Assembly: GCA_009377745.1 (NCBI GenBank)
Contig: WHTK01000004.1
Coordinates: forward strand, 1-64,000
Source: Dehalococcoidia bacterium
Lineage (GTDB): Bacteria > Chloroflexota > Dehalococcoidia > DSTF01 > WHTK01
Direction: 5' to 3'
DNA length: 64,000 nucleotides
Position numbers and translations under genes: made by a program. Positions within the stretch are counted from its first letter, which is position 1. Every line of letters begins with the position of its first letter. Below are positions 14,574 through 23,934 of this stretch, piece by piece. The notes below the pieces were generated by a model. It saw nothing but the letters and a program-made list of their open reading frames with translations, did no database searches and had not been told where the DNA came from.

Positions 14574-16016
14574 TTAAGACGCGGAGGCTTTGGATGCAGC
14601 CGGAACCACCTCAGGGGGCATCTCATCTTCATGGCGGCGCCAGAGGAGGGCGATGGCGGCGAGGGCGGCGGCGGTGAGGAGCAGGGCGGGCAGGCGCAGA
14701 AGCAGGACGGCATCGAGGTGGTTGTGGTAGAGGCGCAGCTTGTCTTCGACCCAGACGCCGGGCACCCAGTCGGGGTGGTGGAGGGCGTGACCGGGGTCGA
14801 ACATGGCGAAGTCGGGCGGGAAGAGCCAGAAGTCGCCGGGGTAGTTGAGGCCGATGAAGGCGAAGGCGAGCGCGGCGAGCAGGCCGAATCGGAGTAGCGG
14901 CGCCGCCGGGATGAGTCGAGACGGGGCGAGGAAGACAGCGAGGAAGACGGGCAGCAGCCAGACTGCGTAGAACTCCCAGGTGACACTGCTGATCAGAAGG
15001 CCGGCGGTGACGACAAGGTAGAACTCGGCGAAGAGGCGCTCGCGAGGGAGATCGGCGCGACGAGGGCGCCCGAGGATCAGCGCGACAGCGGCGAGGACGG
15101 CGATGGTGACGGCGCTGGAGGCGAGGCGGGCTGAGAGGCCGCTGGGCACCTCGTCCAGGTAATCGACTTCGGCGAGGCCGTTGATGACCTCCGGGGTGCT
15201 GGCGCGGGCGATAAGAGCCTGCACGGTGTTGTTGGAGTAGTGGGTGCTGCCCTTGAGCAGGGAGGGCAGGGAGTCGGTCAGGTAGGTACGGTAGATATCG
15301 ACACCGGCATAGGCCAGGGAGACAAGGAAGAGCCCGGCGCCGGCGCCGAAGCCCCAGGCGACGATCTGGTAGCGGCCGCGCCAGAGGAAGTAGAGCAGGA
15401 GTAGCGCCGGGACCAGCTTGATGGCGGCGGCAAGGGCGATGGCGATGCCCGCGATGGGGTCGTGGCGCGTGGCGGCGGCCCAGAAAGCGATGCAGAGCAG
15501 CAGTAGCAAGGTCGCGTCCCACTGGCCCAGGACGAAGGAGCTGTAGACCTGGCTGAAGGCCGCGAGGACCACCGTCGCGCCGGCTATGAGCCAGGGCAGC
15601 GACAGGGCAGGCCGCATCGTGTAGAGCGTCAGGCCCACGGCGGCGAGGAGGATGACGTGGTTGAACACCAGACCGGCGCGGGTCGCGTCACGCCAGGGCA
15701 GGAACGAAAGCGGTGTCAGGAGCATGGCCGAGGTGGGCGGCTGGATGTAGGAGGTGAAGAGCTGGCTGTAGACGTCCTGAGTCGGGCTGCCGAGCGCCTC
15801 GGCGCGTTCACGCAAGGTGGTGCGGCCGTAGGGACTTTCGCCGTCTTGCAACGCGTCAGAGGCAACGAGATTGATCGAGAGGTCGATGTGGAACGCGTCG
15901 TAGGTGCTGAGGAGGGAGGCGTTGAGAAAGATGAAGCCGGCGACGACAGTGATAACGGCGGCCAGGAGCCACTCGAAAGGCCGAGGGCGCCGGGTTGAGT
16001 GCGGCTGCATGGGCAT
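14574..16016 (-). CDS. Integral-membrane glycosyltransferase, GT87-like
   Basis: 480 residues with about 10-11 membrane helices. After the first helix a periplasmic loop carries HIDLSINLVASDALQDGESP YGR-type residues (Asp and Tyr near residues 45-63), the conserved first loop of polyprenol-phosphate-dependent GT-C mannosyl/arabinofuranosyl transferases. FSQVYSSFVLGQWDATLLLL and IALAAAIKLVPALLLLYFLW match GT87 signatures (the QWD and IKLVP segments). It is the last gene of the polysaccharide cluster and probably uses a lipid-linked sugar outside the membrane. Acceptor unknown. Confidence 0.82.
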   Translation of the reverse strand: MPMQPHSTRRPRPFEWLLAAVITVVAGFIFLNASLLSTYDAFHIDLSINLVASDALQDGESPYGRTTLRERAEALGSPTQDVYSQLFTSYIQPPTSAMLLTPLSFLPWRDATRAGLVFNHVILLAAVGLTLYTMRPALSLPWLIAGATVVLAAFSQVYSSFVLGQWDATLLLLLCIAFWAAATRHDPIAGIAIALAAAIKLVPALLLLYFLWRGRYQIVAWGFGAGAGLFLVSLAYAGVDIYRTYLTDSLPSLLKGSTHYSNNTVQALIARASTPEVINGLAEVDYLDEVPSGLSARLASSAVTIAVLAAVALILGRPRRADLPRERLFAEFYLVVTAGLLISSVTWEFYAVWLLPVFLAVFLAPSRLIPAAPLLRFGLLAALAFAFIGLNYPGDFWLFPPDFAMFDPGHALHHPDWVPGVWVEDKLRLYHNHLDAVLLLRLPALLLTAAALAAIALLWRRHEDEMPPEVVPAASKASAS

Positions 16017-16073
16017 AGGCTACGTCTTTGACGTTTGTGGGGCATCCAGGGGCAGTGGGGTGGGCGGGCGCGG

Positions 16074-16925
16074 CTACGGGCGGCCGCGGCGAGGAGTGAG
16101 GCGCCTGGGCAGGATGGCGGCCACCTGGACTGCGCATCGCAAGCCGATGCTGAAGCAGACGATGGCATCGATGAGGGGATTCGAGGCCAGATAGCGGCGG
16201 TAGTAACGCCACATGCCGCGATGGTGCGCCACCACCGCGCGCGTCGGGGTGCTGCGTGCGCTGACGCCGATCGTGTGGGTCACGCTGGTCATCGGGTAGT
16301 AGACGGCGCGCAGGCCGGCGCGTCGCAGACGCTGACAGAAATCGGCGTCCTCGAAACCGTAGAAGAAGCCCTCGTCAAATTGCCCCACGTTATCGAGGAC
16401 GGCGTGGGTGGTCATCAGGCAGGCCCCGGATATCCAATCGACGTCCGTGACGTCGGCGTCCTCCCCATCGCTCAGGCGTGGTGGCGGTGAATGGCGGTTA
16501 AATAGCGCCGTTGTGAGGCCGGGGAAGCGGCGGACCGAGGGCTGGGCCGTCCCGCCCGGGTCCAGCAGCCTGAGGCCGAGGGCGCCGACGTCCTGGTTCT
16601 CGCGCAGATAGGTTGCAGCGTCCGAGAGGGCGTCTTCGGCGAGCTCAGAGTCCGGGTTGAGGAAGAGGATCACGTCGCCGGCGGCGGCATCGGCGGCGAA
16701 GTTGGCGGCGGCGGAGTAACCCTCGTTGCGGCGATTGCGCAGGAGCCGCACCTTGGGGTAGCCGTAGGCCACCATGTCGGCGCTGCCGTCGCGGGAGGCG
16801 TTATCGATGACGCAGACCTCGAAATCGCAGGTGACGTGGGCGTAGATCGAATCGAGGCAACGGCGCAGATGCTCACGGGCATTGAAGCTGACGATCACGA
16901 CGGAGAGGACCTGGGGCAGGGGCAC
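16074..16925 (-). CDS. Family 2 glycosyltransferase (rhamnosyltransferase-like)
   Basis: GT-A fold: LSVVIVSFNAREHLRRCLDS starts the nucleotide-binding domain, VCVIDNASRDGSADMV follows, and ILFLNPDSEL stands in for the DXD metal motif. GFFYGFEDADFCQRLRRAGL is the usual acceptor-side segment of WbbL-type enzymes. I chose GTG 16925; the frame is open to an ATG at 17024, but that start lies inside an interspersed hairpin repeat and adds unconserved sequence. Probably adds rhamnose or another NDP-sugar to the glycan made by this cluster. Confidence 0.85.
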   Translation of the reverse strand: MPLPQVLSVVIVSFNAREHLRRCLDSIYAHVTCDFEVCVIDNASRDGSADMVAYGYPKVRLLRNRRNEGYSAAANFAADAAAGDVILFLNPDSELAEDALSDAATYLRENQDVGALGLRLLDPGGTAQPSVRRFPGLTTALFNRHSPPPRLSDGEDADVTDVDWISGACLMTTHAVLDNVGQFDEGFFYGFEDADFCQRLRRAGLRAVYYPMTSVTHTIGVSARSTPTRAVVAHHRGMWRYYRRYLASNPLIDAIVCFSIGLRCAVQVAAILPRRLTPRRGRP

Positions 16926-17000
16926 CTGCCCACTTTGCCCGTCTGAGGCCCCGAAGTCAAAAACCCGATAGGAATTGGCGATGCGTATCAGGGCCGAACA

Positions 17001-17029
17001 CCCCAGCCCGGAAGGCTGGGGCATGAGGA
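17001..17029 (+). repeat. Interspersed hairpin repeat, copy A
   Basis: CCCCAGCC-(5 nt)-GGCTGGGG followed by CATGAGGA. A second copy with the same stem and the same CATGAGGA tail is at 33585-33612. It lies between the GT4 stop and the GT2 start and could act as an intra-operon terminator or stability element. Confidence 0.75.
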
Positions 17030-17057
17030 GACCTTCGCTTGCCTGACTCGATGGAGC

Positions 17058-18197
17058 CTAGGTCTCACCGAGGACCTGCCGATAGACCGACAGGGTTGCG
17101 GCCGCGCAGTCCTCCCAGCTGAAGCCGGCGGCGCGATCGAGGCCGACCTGGCGCAGGGTCTCGGCCAGGGCGGGCTGGTCGAGGATGCGCGCCACGGCGG
17201 CGGCAATCGCGCCGGCGTCCAGGGGATCGATGAGAAGAGTGGCGTCGCCGACGACCTCTGGCAGGGAGGAAACGTTGGAGGTGACGACGGGAGTGCCGCA
17301 GGCCATTGCCTCCAGCGGTGGTAGGCCAAAGCCCTCGTACAGCGACGGGAAGACGAAGACGCTGGCGGCGTTGTAGAGCGCCGGCAGGTCGGCCTGGGGC
17401 ACGTAGCCCGTGAAGCGCACTCGGCCGGAGAGGCCCAGCTCATGCAGCGCTGCCTCGTCCTCATGCGAGCGCCAGCCGTCCTGGCCGACGATGGCGAGAT
17501 GCAGGTCGCGGCCCTGATCGAGGAGGTGGCGGAAGGCGCGCAGAAGGGTCGGGCGGTTCTTGCCGGGCTCGCGGGTGCCGACGCTGAGCAGATAGCCTTC
17601 CGGCAGTCCATAGCGCTCGCGAGCAAGGCGGACGCATTCGGCCTTGTCTAGAGGATGGAAGCCAGAGTCGACGCCCTCCGGCGTGATGTGGATTCGTTGG
17701 GCGGGAGGGTGGAGGTAGGTGCGCAGGTCATCGGTGGAGCTGCGACTGGGCACGATGATCGCACGGGCGCGGCGGACGCTGAGCCAGGTGTTGAGCTGGA
17801 AGTAGAGGCGCCGGACGAGGGTGTAGCGCTGTGGCAGTACAAAGAACGTTGCGTCGTGGATCGTGACGACACTCGGGCAGGGCAAATAAACAATCGGAGT
17901 GGTGTGGTGCGTCGAGTGCAGCAGGACAACGCCGCGCCGCCTGAGGTCGAAGGCGAGCCGCGTCTGCTCCCAGACGTAGCGCGCGGCGCGTGACTTTGGC
18001 CCGATATCGACGACCTGGAACGAATGACCAAGATCACTGAGGACCGCCAGGCTGTGACGCCGAGCGTAGATGACATAATCATGCTCGGTATCGACGCGCG
18101 CCATCGCCTGGATCAGGCTAAGGGTGTAGCGGCCAGCTCCCGCCGGTAGCGGCGGCGCCGAGGTGGCATCGATGGCTATGAGGCGACGCGGCGGCAT
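17058..18197 (-). CDS. Family 4 glycosyltransferase
   Basis: 379 residues, GT-B fold. The N-terminal half has [20 protein letters not shown] and [10 protein letters not shown]; the C-terminal donor domain has [20 protein letters not shown] and the EX7E motif [18 protein letters not shown]. Retaining transferase acting on the cytoplasmic face of the membrane, likely extending the lipid-linked oligosaccharide of this cluster. Ordinary length. No convincing ribosome binding site is visible upstream of ATG 18197. Confidence 0.9.
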   Translation of the reverse strand: MPPRRLIAIDATSAPPLPAGAGRYTLSLIQAMARVDTEHDYVIYARRHSLAVLSDLGHSFQVVDIGPKSRAARYVWEQTRLAFDLRRRGVVLLHSTHHTTPIVYLPCPSVVTIHDATFFVLPQRYTLVRRLYFQLNTWLSVRRARAIIVPSRSSTDDLRTYLHPPAQRIHITPEGVDSGFHPLDKAECVRLARERYGLPEGYLLSVGTREPGKNRPTLLRAFRHLLDQGRDLHLAIVGQDGWRSHEDEAALHELGLSGRVRFTGYVPQADLPALYNAASVFVFPSLYEGFGLPPLEAMACGTPVVTSNVSSLPEVVGDATLLIDPLDAGAIAAAVARILDQPALAETLRQVGLDRAAGFSWEDCAAATLSVYRQVLGET

Positions 18198-18208
18198 GGA
18201 AGTCAGAA

Positions 18209-18266
18209 GCTGGACGTTAGAAACCGGACCGGTCCAACATCTAATTCCTAACCTCTAACTTCCAGC
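18209..18266. repeat. Imperfect inverted repeat between rfbD and the GT4 gene
   Basis: GCTGGACGTTAG (18209-18220) pairs with CTAACTTCCAGC (18255-18266) with one mismatch, and ACCGGACCGGT lies in the intervening loop. TAAC-type short repeats follow. The right arm touches the rfbD stop codon. Possible internal terminator. Confidence 0.55.
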
Positions 18267-19153
18267 TAGGCGGCTAGCTGGCCGGAGAGTCGCAGGTAAT
18301 CGGCGAGGGCCTCACGCCAGGGACGGGGCTGCGCAATACCCAGCTCTTGCAGACGGCCGTTGTCGAGCACGGAATAGAGCGGCCGCTGGGCCGGTGAGCC
18401 GAACTCGGCGGAGGTGACGGGCGTCAGGTCCGGACGGAGACCCAGCATCGCGAAGAGCTCGGTGGCGAAGTCGTACCAGGAGCACTGGCCGGCGTTGGAG
18501 ATGTGGAAGGCGCCGCGTCCGCCCTTGTTCGCCAGCTCCAGCAGCGCGGCGGCGAGGTCGAGCGTGTAGGTGGGCGCCTGGATCTGGTCAGAGACGACGC
18601 GGATGGGAGCGCCTTCACGGTGGAAGCGCAGCATCGTCTCGACGAAGTTGCCGCCTTTGCCGCTGGCGCCCGCGACGCCATAGAGGCCGGAAGAGCGGAC
18701 GAGGATGTGGTCCCGGGGCAGGATGTAGCGCAGGAAGTGCTCACCGGCCAGCTTGGAGATGGCGTAGGCGCTGCATGGGCTCGGCGGGTCGTCTTCTGTA
18801 TAGGGTGAGCGTTTCTCACCATCGAAGATGTAGTCGGTGCTGAAGTGCATCATCACGGCGCCGAGGTCGCGGCAGACCTCGGCCACGTTCTTCACGCCGA
18901 CGGCGTTGACGCGCATGGCTTCCCGGACCTGCGTCTCGCAGTCATCGACGCGGTGGAAGGCGGACGTATTGATCACCAGGTTCGGTTGCACACCGGTGAG
19001 GACGGAACGCACCCAGGCGGCGTCGACCACGTCGACGTCCGCGTGAGTCAGGGCGATGAGCTCGTCGCGCCGCCCGATTGCGGATGAGGTCCAGAGCCGG
19101 GCGATATCCGTGCCCAGCTGCCCGTTGCTGCCGATTAGAGCTACGCGTGCCAT
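18266..19153 (-). CDS. rfbD: dTDP-4-dehydrorhamnose reductase
   Basis: 295 residues. Extended short-chain dehydrogenase: RVALIGSNGQLGTDIARLW is the NADPH-binding motif, FSTDYIFDGEKRSPYTEDD the conserved substrate segment, and YAISKLAGEHF supplies the Tyr/Lys pair. Final step of dTDP-L-rhamnose synthesis. Starts 3 nt after the neighbouring epimerase stop. The matching rfbA and rfbB lie about 3-4 kb upstream in the same cluster. Confidence 0.93.
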   Translation of the reverse strand: MARVALIGSNGQLGTDIARLWTSSAIGRRDELIALTHADVDVVDAAWVRSVLTGVQPNLVINTSAFHRVDDCETQVREAMRVNAVGVKNVAEVCRDLGAVMMHFSTDYIFDGEKRSPYTEDDPPSPCSAYAISKLAGEHFLRYILPRDHILVRSSGLYGVAGASGKGGNFVETMLRFHREGAPIRVVSDQIQAPTYTLDLAAALLELANKGGRGAFHISNAGQCSWYDFATELFAMLGLRPDLTPVTSAEFGSPAQRPLYSVLDNGRLQELGIAQPRPWREALADYLRLSGQLAA

Positions 19154-19156
19154 TTC

Positions 19157-20209
19157 TTATTCACTCACTCTCGCTCCTTCGCCACGCCGGAGGACGTAAC
19201 CGAAGGGTCTAAGACCGGCGTGGGCCTCCGTCAGGAGGACCAGCCAGTCGAGGTTGTAATACCTGGGATGGGCCAGCCGCGCCGTATCCATACCGCCGAA
19301 TGCCGCGACCATCTCGTCGACTGATTGCGTGACGCCGCGGGCGGGCCGGAAGCCGAGTGTGTCGTAAAGCTTGTCGTTGGCGCAGCGGTAGTTGCGTACC
19401 AGGGCCGGCTCGGGCGCCATGTTGATGGCGACGCTGCCGTGCGCCTGGCCGACCGACTCGGCGACCTGCATGGCGAGGTCACGGATCTGGTAGTTGTCCT
19501 GGACGACGTTGAAGATCTGGCCTCGCACCGCGTCTGCCGGCGCTTCGAGGGCCGTGATCTGGGCGTCGGCGGCGTCCTGCACATCGACCAGGGGGCGCGA
19601 CATCCAGCCGCCGCCGTGGAGCAGCAGCCGGCCCTGGGTAAGGGCATCCTTGACGAAGGTGTTGACCACCAGGTCGAGGCGCATGCGCGGGCTGACGCCG
19701 TAGACGGTGCCCTGGCGCAGGATGACGGGGCAGAAGCCATCGGCGGCCATCTGGAGCAGCGATTCTTCGGCGTAGCGCTTGGACTCGGCGTAGGGGCCGC
19801 GCGGCGCGATCGGCGCGTCCTCGTCGTAAGTGGCGCCGTCCGGCAGGCCATCGTAGAGAGAGCAGCTGGAGCCGAAGACGAAGCGCTGGACGCCGGCTCG
19901 GAGGCAGGCAGCGGCGATCTCGGCCGTGGCGACGGCGTTCATCTGCCAGTTCGCCTCGGGGTCAAAGTTGGCGGTCGGGTCATTGGAGAGGCCGGCGAGG
20001 TGGACGATGCCATCGATGCCGGTGAACCACTCATCGCGGGCGTCGCGGATGTCGGCGTGGACGACCTCGATGCGCGGCAGGACCTCCGCCAGCGGCGCCA
20101 TGCCCCAGTAAAGACGATCGACGACGCGGACGGCGTGCCCCTTATCGAGGAGACGCCGGACAAGGACGGAGCCAATGTAGCCCCCGCCCCCGGTCACGAG
20201 AACGCGCAA
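19157..20209 (-). CDS. NAD-dependent sugar-nucleotide epimerase/dehydratase
   Basis: 350 residues. N-terminal RVLVTGGGGYIGSVLVRRLL binds NAD(P); the catalytic Ser/Tyr/Lys are in FGSSCSLYDG and GPYAESKRYAEE; the C-terminal half has GQIFNVVQDNYQIRDLA. It starts with TTG at 20209. This is an extended SDR acting on an NDP-sugar, but not one of the four standard dTDP-rhamnose enzymes. It may make a second deoxysugar or epimerised sugar for the same glycan. Product unknown. Confidence 0.87.
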   Translation of the reverse strand: MRVLVTGGGGYIGSVLVRRLLDKGHAVRVVDRLYWGMAPLAEVLPRIEVVHADIRDARDEWFTGIDGIVHLAGLSNDPTANFDPEANWQMNAVATAEIAAACLRAGVQRFVFGSSCSLYDGLPDGATYDEDAPIAPRGPYAESKRYAEESLLQMAADGFCPVILRQGTVYGVSPRMRLDLVVNTFVKDALTQGRLLLHGGGWMSRPLVDVQDAADAQITALEAPADAVRGQIFNVVQDNYQIRDLAMQVAESVGQAHGSVAINMAPEPALVRNYRCANDKLYDTLGFRPARGVTQSVDEMVAAFGGMDTARLAHPRYYNLDWLVLLTEAHAGLRPFGYVLRRGEGARVSE

Positions 20210-20212
20210 AGC

Positions 20213-20692
20213 TTAACGACCTTTCACTGTCCAGACGTCGCCGAACACATCGGGCGAGACGCGGACCTCGTCAGGGTTGTCTCCATTGTATACTTCCGAC
20301 CCTGTCGAAACGACTAAGGTCTCGTCCTCCAGCGCCATCCAGCCGTGCCAGTGTCCCGGGGGGATCACCAGCAGGCTGGGCTGGCGCTCAGTCAGGACGA
20401 AAGTCTCGATCGCGTCCGGAATTACCACGCCGCCGGCCTCTGAGGCCGCCGCCGTGTCCCGGTCGTGGGAGCGGGCGATGACGAACTTGCCGGCGCCGCG
20501 CACGACGCAGAAGTAGTCCCAGAGGTGGTGGTGGCGATGGAAGCCGCGGATGGTGCCGCGAACCGGCGAAGCAACGACGTAGGTCTGGCCAAACTTGGGC
20601 AAGAAATCGTCCGTGGCGTGGATGATCTCGTAGAGGTAGCCCCGGTCGTCGATGTGACGCTCAAGCCGGATGAGACGGACGCCTTCGATCAA
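20213..20692 (-). CDS. dTDP-sugar 3,5-epimerase-like cupin (RfbC family)
   Basis: 159 residues, shorter than classic RfbC (about 180). Retains RLERHIDDRGYLYEI, GTIRGFHRHHHLWDYFCVV and the PPGHWHGWMALED strand. The His of GFHRHHH corresponds to the catalytic base region, but the spacing differs from canonical RmlC. It could therefore be the cluster's 3,5-epimerase or a 3,4-ketoisomerase-like relative. TTG start (20690-20692) preceded by GGGAG. Adjacent to the SDR gene with a 3-nt gap. Confidence 0.8.
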   Translation of the reverse strand: MIEGVRLIRLERHIDDRGYLYEIIHATDDFLPKFGQTYVVASPVRGTIRGFHRHHHLWDYFCVVRGAGKFVIARSHDRDTAAASEAGGVVIPDAIETFVLTERQPSLLVIPPGHWHGWMALEDETLVVSTGSEVYNGDNPDEVRVSPDVFGDVWTVKGR

Positions 20693-20825
20693 CTATCGCT
20701 CCCTGGCAGGCGTGGCAGTGACTATTGCTCTTACTGGGTGAGAACGCCGCTGCTCTGATAAAGGTTACTTCACGGCTCTTGCGGTTGTCGCGGAGGCACG
20801 AGGAGGAGGGCACCGGCTCAACGGG

Positions 20826-20880
20826 CCGCTCATCCTGCGAGTGTCGTAGGTTGGCCGGAGATGCACCTCAGGGTGAGCGG
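20826..20880. repeat. Interspersed hairpin element upstream of the rfbC-like gene
   Basis: CCGCTCATCCTG (20826-20837) pairs with CAGGGTGAGCGG (20869-20880) with one mismatch. The right arm, CCTCAGGGTGAGCGG, is identical to sequence inserted in nadE at 12349-12363. The rest of the 243-bp gap (20693-20935) shows no gene. Confidence 0.65.
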
Positions 20881-20935
20881 ACGAGACATCTCAGGGGGTG
20901 CCAAGACGGTAGCTGACGGAGCCGCTTGCGCTCAG

Positions 20936-21859
20936 CTAGTAGCGCTGGTTGGGCGGGTTGAGGTCGGAGGGCTGGTAGGTCATGCCCATCCGGCCGGTGT
21001 AGAAGTCGCGCAGTCCCCGGAGATGGGCGCGAAGAAGCGGCCAGTTGCGCGTACGCACCTCGCCCGCAACCTGACGCGCGTGGGTGGCGAGGAAGTAGAC
21101 GCTGAAGAGGAGATAGCGCGGCAAGCTAAGGTGCTTGCGCAGCGTGAAGGGACGATTACGGACGGCGTAGTAGAGGGTGAAGGGCGAATCGCGCCCGCTG
21201 GAGCCGCCATGGCTGTGATGGATGATCGCGGCAGGTTGGATGAGGATGCGGAAGCCGGCTTTGCGTGCCCGGATTGAGTAATCGGTGTCTTCGTAGTACA
21301 TGCCAAAGCGCTCATCGAGGGGGCCGATGGCGGCGAAGGCCGCCGCCGGGATGAGGATGCAGGCGAAGCAGGCGACCTCGACCTCTCGAGGTGAGGTGTG
21401 AGCGGGGCCATCCTGCTCGCCATCGTGGGTGTGGGTAAGGCGTCCCCTGAGCCAGCTGAAACCACCGGAATGGGTGGCCAGGCGGCCGGTATCGGTCGCC
21501 AGCACCTTGGGTGAGACCAGGGTGCTGGCATCGGCGCTCTCGACCAGGCTATCGAGGAAGCCGGGCGGCAGCGTCGTGTCGGGGTTGAGTAGCAGGACGT
21601 AGTCCGTGGGCTTGGTCAGGCAGATTCCGGCGGCCTGATTGACGGCGGCCGCGTAGCCGGTGTTGACATCGTTGAGGATGATCTCTGCATTGGGGAAGAG
21701 AGTGCGCAGGCGGGTGCCGGAGCCATCGGGAGAAGCGTTATCGACCAGGCAGAGGCGGTGGTTGGTGTAGGTTATGGCTGCCAGCGATGCGGCCAGGTCT
21801 TCTAGGACGGCGGCGCCGTTGTAGTTGATGACGATGATGGCAACCGAGGGCTGGGACAT
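20936..21859 (-). CDS. Family 2 glycosyltransferase
   Basis: 307 residues. GT-A domain with VAIIVINYNGAAVLEDLAAS, CLVDNASPDGSG and YVLLLNPDTTLPPGFLDSLV, and the WbbL-like segment RFGMYYEDTDYSIRARKAGF. The C-terminus has a hydrophobic, basic stretch (LPRYLLFSVYFLATHARQVA) that probably touches the membrane. Likely transfers rhamnose or a related sugar in this cluster. About 84 bp separate it from rfbB. Confidence 0.88.
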   Translation of the reverse strand: MSQPSVAIIVINYNGAAVLEDLAASLAAITYTNHRLCLVDNASPDGSGTRLRTLFPNAEIILNDVNTGYAAAVNQAAGICLTKPTDYVLLLNPDTTLPPGFLDSLVESADASTLVSPKVLATDTGRLATHSGGFSWLRGRLTHTHDGEQDGPAHTSPREVEVACFACILIPAAAFAAIGPLDERFGMYYEDTDYSIRARKAGFRILIQPAAIIHHSHGGSSGRDSPFTLYYAVRNRPFTLRKHLSLPRYLLFSVYFLATHARQVAGEVRTRNWPLLRAHLRGLRDFYTGRMGMTYQPSDLNPPNQRY

Positions 21860-21942
21860 CGACTAAGGACGGTGTGCGCTGGTGGCTGATAACGCAGGGG
21901 CTGGAAGGCCTCGGCTGCGTAAGCGCCGATCCGAGGTGAGCA

Positions 21943-22965
21943 TCAGGGGCCGTGGGAGCGGGCAAGGCGGCCGGCGTACTGCTGCTGGTAGTAGACGGAG
22001 AACTCGCCGGACCTGATCTTCTGCCACCACCAGGGATTATCGCGGTACCAGGCGACGGTGCGGGCCATCGCTGTCTCGAAGTCGTGCTGTGGCTCCCAGC
22101 CGAGGGCGCGAATCTTCGACGTGTCGAGGCTGTAGCGGGCGTCGTGGTTGGTGCGGTCCTCGATGAAGCGGATGAGGTCTCGCGGCTTGTCGAGGAGGTC
22201 GAGGACGGCCTGCGCGACCTCGATGTTGGGGCGCTCGTTGTCGGCGCCGATGTTATAGGCCTCCCCGGGCTGGCCTCGATGGAGGACGAGATCGATGGCC
22301 TCACAGTTGTCGTCGACATAGAGCCGGTCGCGGACCTGGAGGCCTTCGCCGTAAACGGGCAGGGGCAGGTCTTCGAGGGCGTTCGTGATGAAAAGGGCCA
22401 CAGCCTTCTCCGGGTGCTGGCGCGGGCCGATGTTATTGCGGCTGCGAGTGACGATGATGGGCAGGCCGTAGGTGCGGAAGAACGCTTGGCACTGCATCTC
22501 GCCTCCGGCCTTGCTGGCCGCGTAGGGGTTGGCGGGCGTCAGCGGGTCATCCTCACGGGCTGGGTTGGCCGGAAAGCGCGGACCGTAGACCTCGTCGGTC
22601 GAGATGTGGAGAAAGCGCTCGACGCCGTGTTGGCGGGCTGCTTCGAGGAGGGCGAAGACGCCGTGGACGTCGGTCTGGATGAAAGCGCCGGCGTCGATCA
22701 GGGAGCGGTCGACGTGGGTCTCGGCGGCGAAGTTGACGACGGCGTCGCAGCCGTCGAGCGCCACATTGACGGCCGCGGGGTCGCAAATGTCGCCCTTCAC
22801 GAACCGGTAGCGACGGTCGGACTGGAGGTCGTTGACGTTATCTGGGTTGCCGGCGTAGGTCAGCTTGTCGAAGTTGACGACCTCGTAGTCATAGCGGGCG
22901 AGGAGGTGGCGGATGAAGTTGGAGCCGATGAAGCCGGCGCCGCCGGTGATGAGGACGCGCTTCAT
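21943..22965 (-). CDS. rfbB: dTDP-glucose 4,6-dehydratase
   Basis: 340 residues. KRVLITGGAGFIGSNFIRHL binds NAD+, LTYAGNPDNV and NFAAETHVDRS are family signatures, and the active site is HISTDEVYG (Thr-Asp-Glu) with Tyr/Lys in NPYAASKAGGEM. Second step of dTDP-L-rhamnose synthesis. Overlaps the rfbA stop by 4 nt, so translation is probably coupled. Confidence 0.96.
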   Translation of the reverse strand: MKRVLITGGAGFIGSNFIRHLLARYDYEVVNFDKLTYAGNPDNVNDLQSDRRYRFVKGDICDPAAVNVALDGCDAVVNFAAETHVDRSLIDAGAFIQTDVHGVFALLEAARQHGVERFLHISTDEVYGPRFPANPAREDDPLTPANPYAASKAGGEMQCQAFFRTYGLPIIVTRSRNNIGPRQHPEKAVALFITNALEDLPLPVYGEGLQVRDRLYVDDNCEAIDLVLHRGQPGEAYNIGADNERPNIEVAQAVLDLLDKPRDLIRFIEDRTNHDARYSLDTSKIRALGWEPQHDFETAMARTVAWYRDNPWWWQKIRSGEFSVYYQQQYAGRLARSHGP

Positions 22966-23735
22966 AGCGTGACGGCCTGGGCAGAGTCCCGCAGCAGGGC
23001 TTCGGCCGCGGGGCCGAGCTTCTTGCGGGTCCAGTAGACGCTGGTGCGATAGAGGCTCTCGAAGGTGCCGGCATCGCTCCAGAAGCCGTCGAGGATGGCC
23101 CAGCCGAGGGCGCCCTTTTCGAGGTACTGGTTGTTGACGTCCGTAATCTCCATCTCGCCGCGCGCGGAGGGCTTGTTGAGGCGGATGAAGTCGAACACCT
23201 GGGCATCGTAGAGGTAGAGGCCGGTGACGGCGTAGTTGCTCTGGGGATTGGCGGGCTTTTCGTCGATGCGGAGGATACGCGAGGGTTTCTGAGGATCGTC
23301 GAAGCGAGGGACGCCGAAACGATGGGGGTCCGGCACCTGCTTGAGGAAGATGCGGGCGCCGCCATGAAAGCTCTCGACATCACCGCGGATGCTGAAGTCG
23401 GTGCAGTTGTCGCCGAGGATGACGGCGACGCTCTCGCCGTCCACGAAGGCCTCGCAGAGGCGCAGGGCGTCGGCGATGCCGCCTTCGCCTTCCTGATAGG
23501 CATATTCGAGGTGGCGGATGCCGAACTCCTCGCCGTTCTTGAGGACGTGGATGAAGTCGCCGGCGTGGGGGCCACCGGTGACGACGATGACCTCGTCGAT
23601 GCCGGCGTTGACCAGGGTCTGGAGGGGGTAATAGATCATCGGCTTGTCGAAGACGGGCAGGAGGTGCTTGTTGGTCGCATAGGTTAGAGGGTAGAGGCGG
23701 CTGCCGAGGCCGCCGGCCAGGATGGCGCCCTTCAT
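22962..23735 (-). CDS. rfbA: Glucose-1-phosphate thymidylyltransferase
   Basis: 257 residues, somewhat shorter than E. coli RfbA (about 290). KGAILAGGLGSRLYPLTYAT is the nucleotide-binding loop, KPMIYYPLQTLVNAGI and VILGDNCTDFSI follow, and DEKPANPQSNYAVTGLYLYD is the sugar-binding region. First gene of the minus-strand polysaccharide operon. It commits glucose-1-phosphate to dTDP-rhamnose. A GCCCGCGCGGGC palindrome lies 24 nt upstream of the start. Confidence 0.95.
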   Translation of the reverse strand: MKGAILAGGLGSRLYPLTYATNKHLLPVFDKPMIYYPLQTLVNAGIDEVIVVTGGPHAGDFIHVLKNGEEFGIRHLEYAYQEGEGGIADALRLCEAFVDGESVAVILGDNCTDFSIRGDVESFHGGARIFLKQVPDPHRFGVPRFDDPQKPSRILRIDEKPANPQSNYAVTGLYLYDAQVFDFIRLNKPSARGEMEITDVNNQYLEKGALGWAILDGFWSDAGTFESLYRTSVYWTRKKLGPAAEALLRDSAQAVTL

Positions 23736-23860
23736 GCTAGTGGGACAACGGGTGTACGGCCCGCGCGGGCGGTCTCTGACATAAGCGGATTGTAAGCGGA
23801 TACATCCGGCGCGGGCAAAGCATGGTGGCGGGCTGCAAAAGAACGGCTGTGCCCGGAAGC

Positions 23861-23889
23861 TTGTGGCCTCGCGCTTGCGTGCCTACAAT
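23861..23889 (+). promoter_or_regulatory. Sigma70-type promoter for the cNMP-binding protein
   Basis: TTGTGG (23861-23866) and TACAAT (23884-23889) are exactly 17 nt apart, about 45 nt before the chosen ATG 23935. Confidence 0.6.
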
Positions 23890-23934
23890 GCGGCTACTGT
23901 TCGAGGCCGGGTGGTTGCAGACGAGGGAGGCGAC

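Noticed and set aside
16926-17024. ATG 17024 as start of the GT2 gene
   Set aside because: It lies within an interspersed hairpin repeat and adds about 33 unconserved residues before the fold starts.
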